Source: Trichinella spiralis
Taxonomy: Eukaryota; Nematoda; Enoplea; Trichinellida; Trichinellidae
DNA: 64,000 nt
Direction of reading: 5' to 3'
NCBI GenBank assembly: GCA_000181795.3
Contig: CM012953.1
Span: 13,649,612-13,713,611, forward strand
Of the stretch, positions 62,127 to 64,000 are shown one piece after another; within the stretch, counting starts at the first letter, position 1; each line of letters starts with the position of its first letter. A program made the translations under genes and the position numbers. The notes below the pieces were generated by a model. That model was not told the DNA's origin and searched no databases. It saw only the letters and a list, made by a program, of their open reading frames with translations.

Positions 62127-64000
62127 CTGAAAGAAAAAATATAAATTATTATTGTTATTATTATTGTCCATTTTCAAACTGACAACGAACTTTTTGATTA
62201 TAAAAACATATATTTATTTTTACACGCAATACATTATTTATTATTTTTATTTATATAACAAAAATTTTATCAGAAATGATCTATTAAACAAAAAATAATA
62301 AATAATTTTAAATTTGAAAAAAAAAGATGCCAACTGGAGAGATGTAAGAAGAAGAAGAAGAAGAAGAATTTACATGATGACATTGTTGGACCACGATACA
62401 TTTCAACGTTAATTTGGGCAAACATATCCCGTTGGACAATTCAATTAGACAAATTGATCGTCGTTCAAATGTACGTTACGTTGGATTGAAGTGGCCTGAA
62501 CGAGCAAATGCTCCATTAGGGAAATGTGCTCCGCCTTTTTGAAGCCGTCGGCGAATTGATTTGCAACGGATCATTTTCTCAGTCAATCCAACATGCCAAT
62601 TTTAGGAATAAAACACGCATTCCATTATTATATTCAATTTTCACTAATCGTTCAAAAAAGGGAAACTTTTCAAATTTCATACATGGGATAAAGGGAAAAA
62701 AAATAAATAAATAAATAAACAAGTGCAGTGTGTAATTTTATAATAATAATAATAATAATAATAATGTATTATTTATTAAAAGAATCAGATCATCGAGCAG
62801 AGAAAAATCTCCGCAACCAGAGAAGAATGGAAACGAGCGAAGCGTTGTAAATTTAATGGTCCAACTTGTCGCAATTATTGGTAATCAGTGAGTTTTAGCA
62901 GTTGAACCGAGTGTCACAGTGGAAAAGTGGCAATGATGCGTGCCTGCATGACAATTGGATGAAAAAGCAAAAGAAACACATCAACTGTGAATCTTGAAAA
63001 TGCCGCCGAGGCCAAATTGGACTAATCGCCATTGTACAAGCCCATTTGATCAACGCGACAAGTTGAAATTTCACAACATCAAAATACAAATATATTTATA
63101 CTGTAAAAATGTGAAAATATTCAAATTAAAATAGTAGGTATTTTTTGGAAACAGATTTTCAAGTACAAAATACGAACGAATACAGTATAGAAAAGGAATA
63201 AATGGATGAATGGGAATTGATTCGAATCAGTTCAATTCAATTGAAGAGTTGTTAAAAATTTAATTTCCATTGATTCAAAAACGAACAGTAGTGGGAAAAA
63301 GTTGATAAGATTTGAAATTTGAAGAAAAAATTGAATTAAATATAAAATCGATCAAAGTAAAATTTCATAGACCCTAATCAACTGTTGAACGTGTGCATAA
63401 AGGATGACAAGACGTGAAACATGACAATTAAACGTTGACAAAGTTGATGATGGTGGTGGTGATGAAAGAAGCAAAGCAGCGCGACAAGCACAAGCACACG
63501 TCAAGCACGGACGCCTCCTCCTCCACTCAGGAAGTGTGAAAAGAAAAGCCGCTCCTACTTTTAGCACATGTTCGACCAGATGGAATTTTTATTATTTGAT
63601 TTTTTTTATGAAAATTCTTCACTCAGCAACAAATTTTGCCAGATTTATCCTGCGGCATTCAATTTTCAAATGCACACATTAGAAAAGCATACATAATACA
63701 ATCAATCAATGTTCGACGTGAAAATTAAATAAAAGTCAATTTTAACCATAACGTCAACAAATAAATAAATAACAAAAGCGTAATAATAATAATAATAATA
63801 ATAATGCATACATTTTAGCATACCTGAATGTAAAAGATAAAAATGTTATATTTAGCAGCGTGAGATTAGATCCGCTTTTGCATAGTGTGCGCTGCAAAGA
63901 GTGGAAGACATTGAAAACGACCCAAAGCATTTGCATTAAAAGAACCAGATTTTTCGAGTTGCTATTTTTTGTGTTCTTCTTTTTTAGTCCAAATATTTAT
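62127..64000. other. Upstream region of the DLC-like gene
   Basis: Contains (GAA)n at about 62347-62368, (AAAT)n at about 62700-62719, (AAT)n at 62740-62765 and 63781-63804. A stop-bounded + frame at 62381-62542 has protein-like composition (see findings). On the minus strand, 63825-63895 is framed by ctttgcag and CAG|gtatgc and could be an upstream leader exon of the DLC-like gene. Nothing else is supportable. Confidence 0.4.
62740..62765. repeat. (AAT)n microsatellite
   Basis: About eight trimer copies upstream of the DLC-like gene; a similar (AAT)n tract occurs at 63781-63804. Confidence 0.85.

Noticed and set aside
63424..63684. Stop-bounded + frame of about 87 codons near the right end
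   Set aside because: No ATG in its protein-like first half and an AT-driven Phe/Ile-rich second half; no acceptor or donor that would make it an exon.
1..64000. CRISPR arrays, transposons, tRNA/rRNA genes
   Set aside because: Scanned for regularly spaced repeats, terminal inverted repeats with transposase motifs, reverse transcriptase motifs and the tRNA T-loop word; found only simple-sequence repeats. A tRNAscan/Infernal run and a repeat library search would be decisive and were not possible.

Overview
This is AT-rich eukaryotic (metazoan) DNA. Genes are split into many short exons with GT-AG introns, intergenic DNA is dense in microsatellites, and every recognisable protein is an animal housekeeping or signalling protein. 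The compact layout, the mL11 sequence, the acceptor-like sequences just before several start codons, and one tight same-strand gene pair all suggest a nematode. That placement is an inference; I cannot name a species.

Left part (1-17.4 kb, + strand): an ERGIC1 cargo-receptor gene (88-2240) with one apparent single-base frameshift; a complete 21-exon GRAF/ARHGAP26-type BAR-PH-RhoGAP-SH3 gene (3370-11609); a short unrecognised minus-strand ORF (12361-12626); and a UBL3/MUB gene (13221-17405) ending in a CaaX box.

Middle (18-27.7 kb): on the minus strand, mitochondrial ribosomal protein mL11 (19572-20165) is followed after only 237 bp by a four-exon, putatively mitochondrial OB-fold-like orphan (18058-19334), which may form an operon. 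A secreted 16-cysteine orphan (22437-25059, +) converges on the spliceosomal WD40 gene PLRG1 (25199-27688, -).

Right part (27.7-64 kb): a small secreted protein with an LDL-receptor-A-like cysteine cluster (30629-31484, +), then one very long minus-strand gene (32640-62008) encoding a DLC1/STARD-family RhoGAP with a START domain. Its coding region is about 4.1 kb spread over 29 kb of mostly intronic DNA.

Functionally, two membrane-binding Rho-GTPase regulators (GRAF and DLC-like) lie in the same 60 kb. The other genes serve unrelated core processes: the early secretory pathway, mitochondrial translation, pre-mRNA splicing and prenylated ubiquitin-fold signalling. I found no CRISPR array, transposon, prophage or biosynthetic cluster, and no convincing new multi-gene system. 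The most unusual material is the three orphan proteins, the mL11/OB-fold pair, the TGCA-rich DNA upstream of the two secreted genes, and GC-richer islands inside the DLC-like introns. Exon boundaries were set by hand from splice signals, reading phase and remembered family sequences, with no alignment program.
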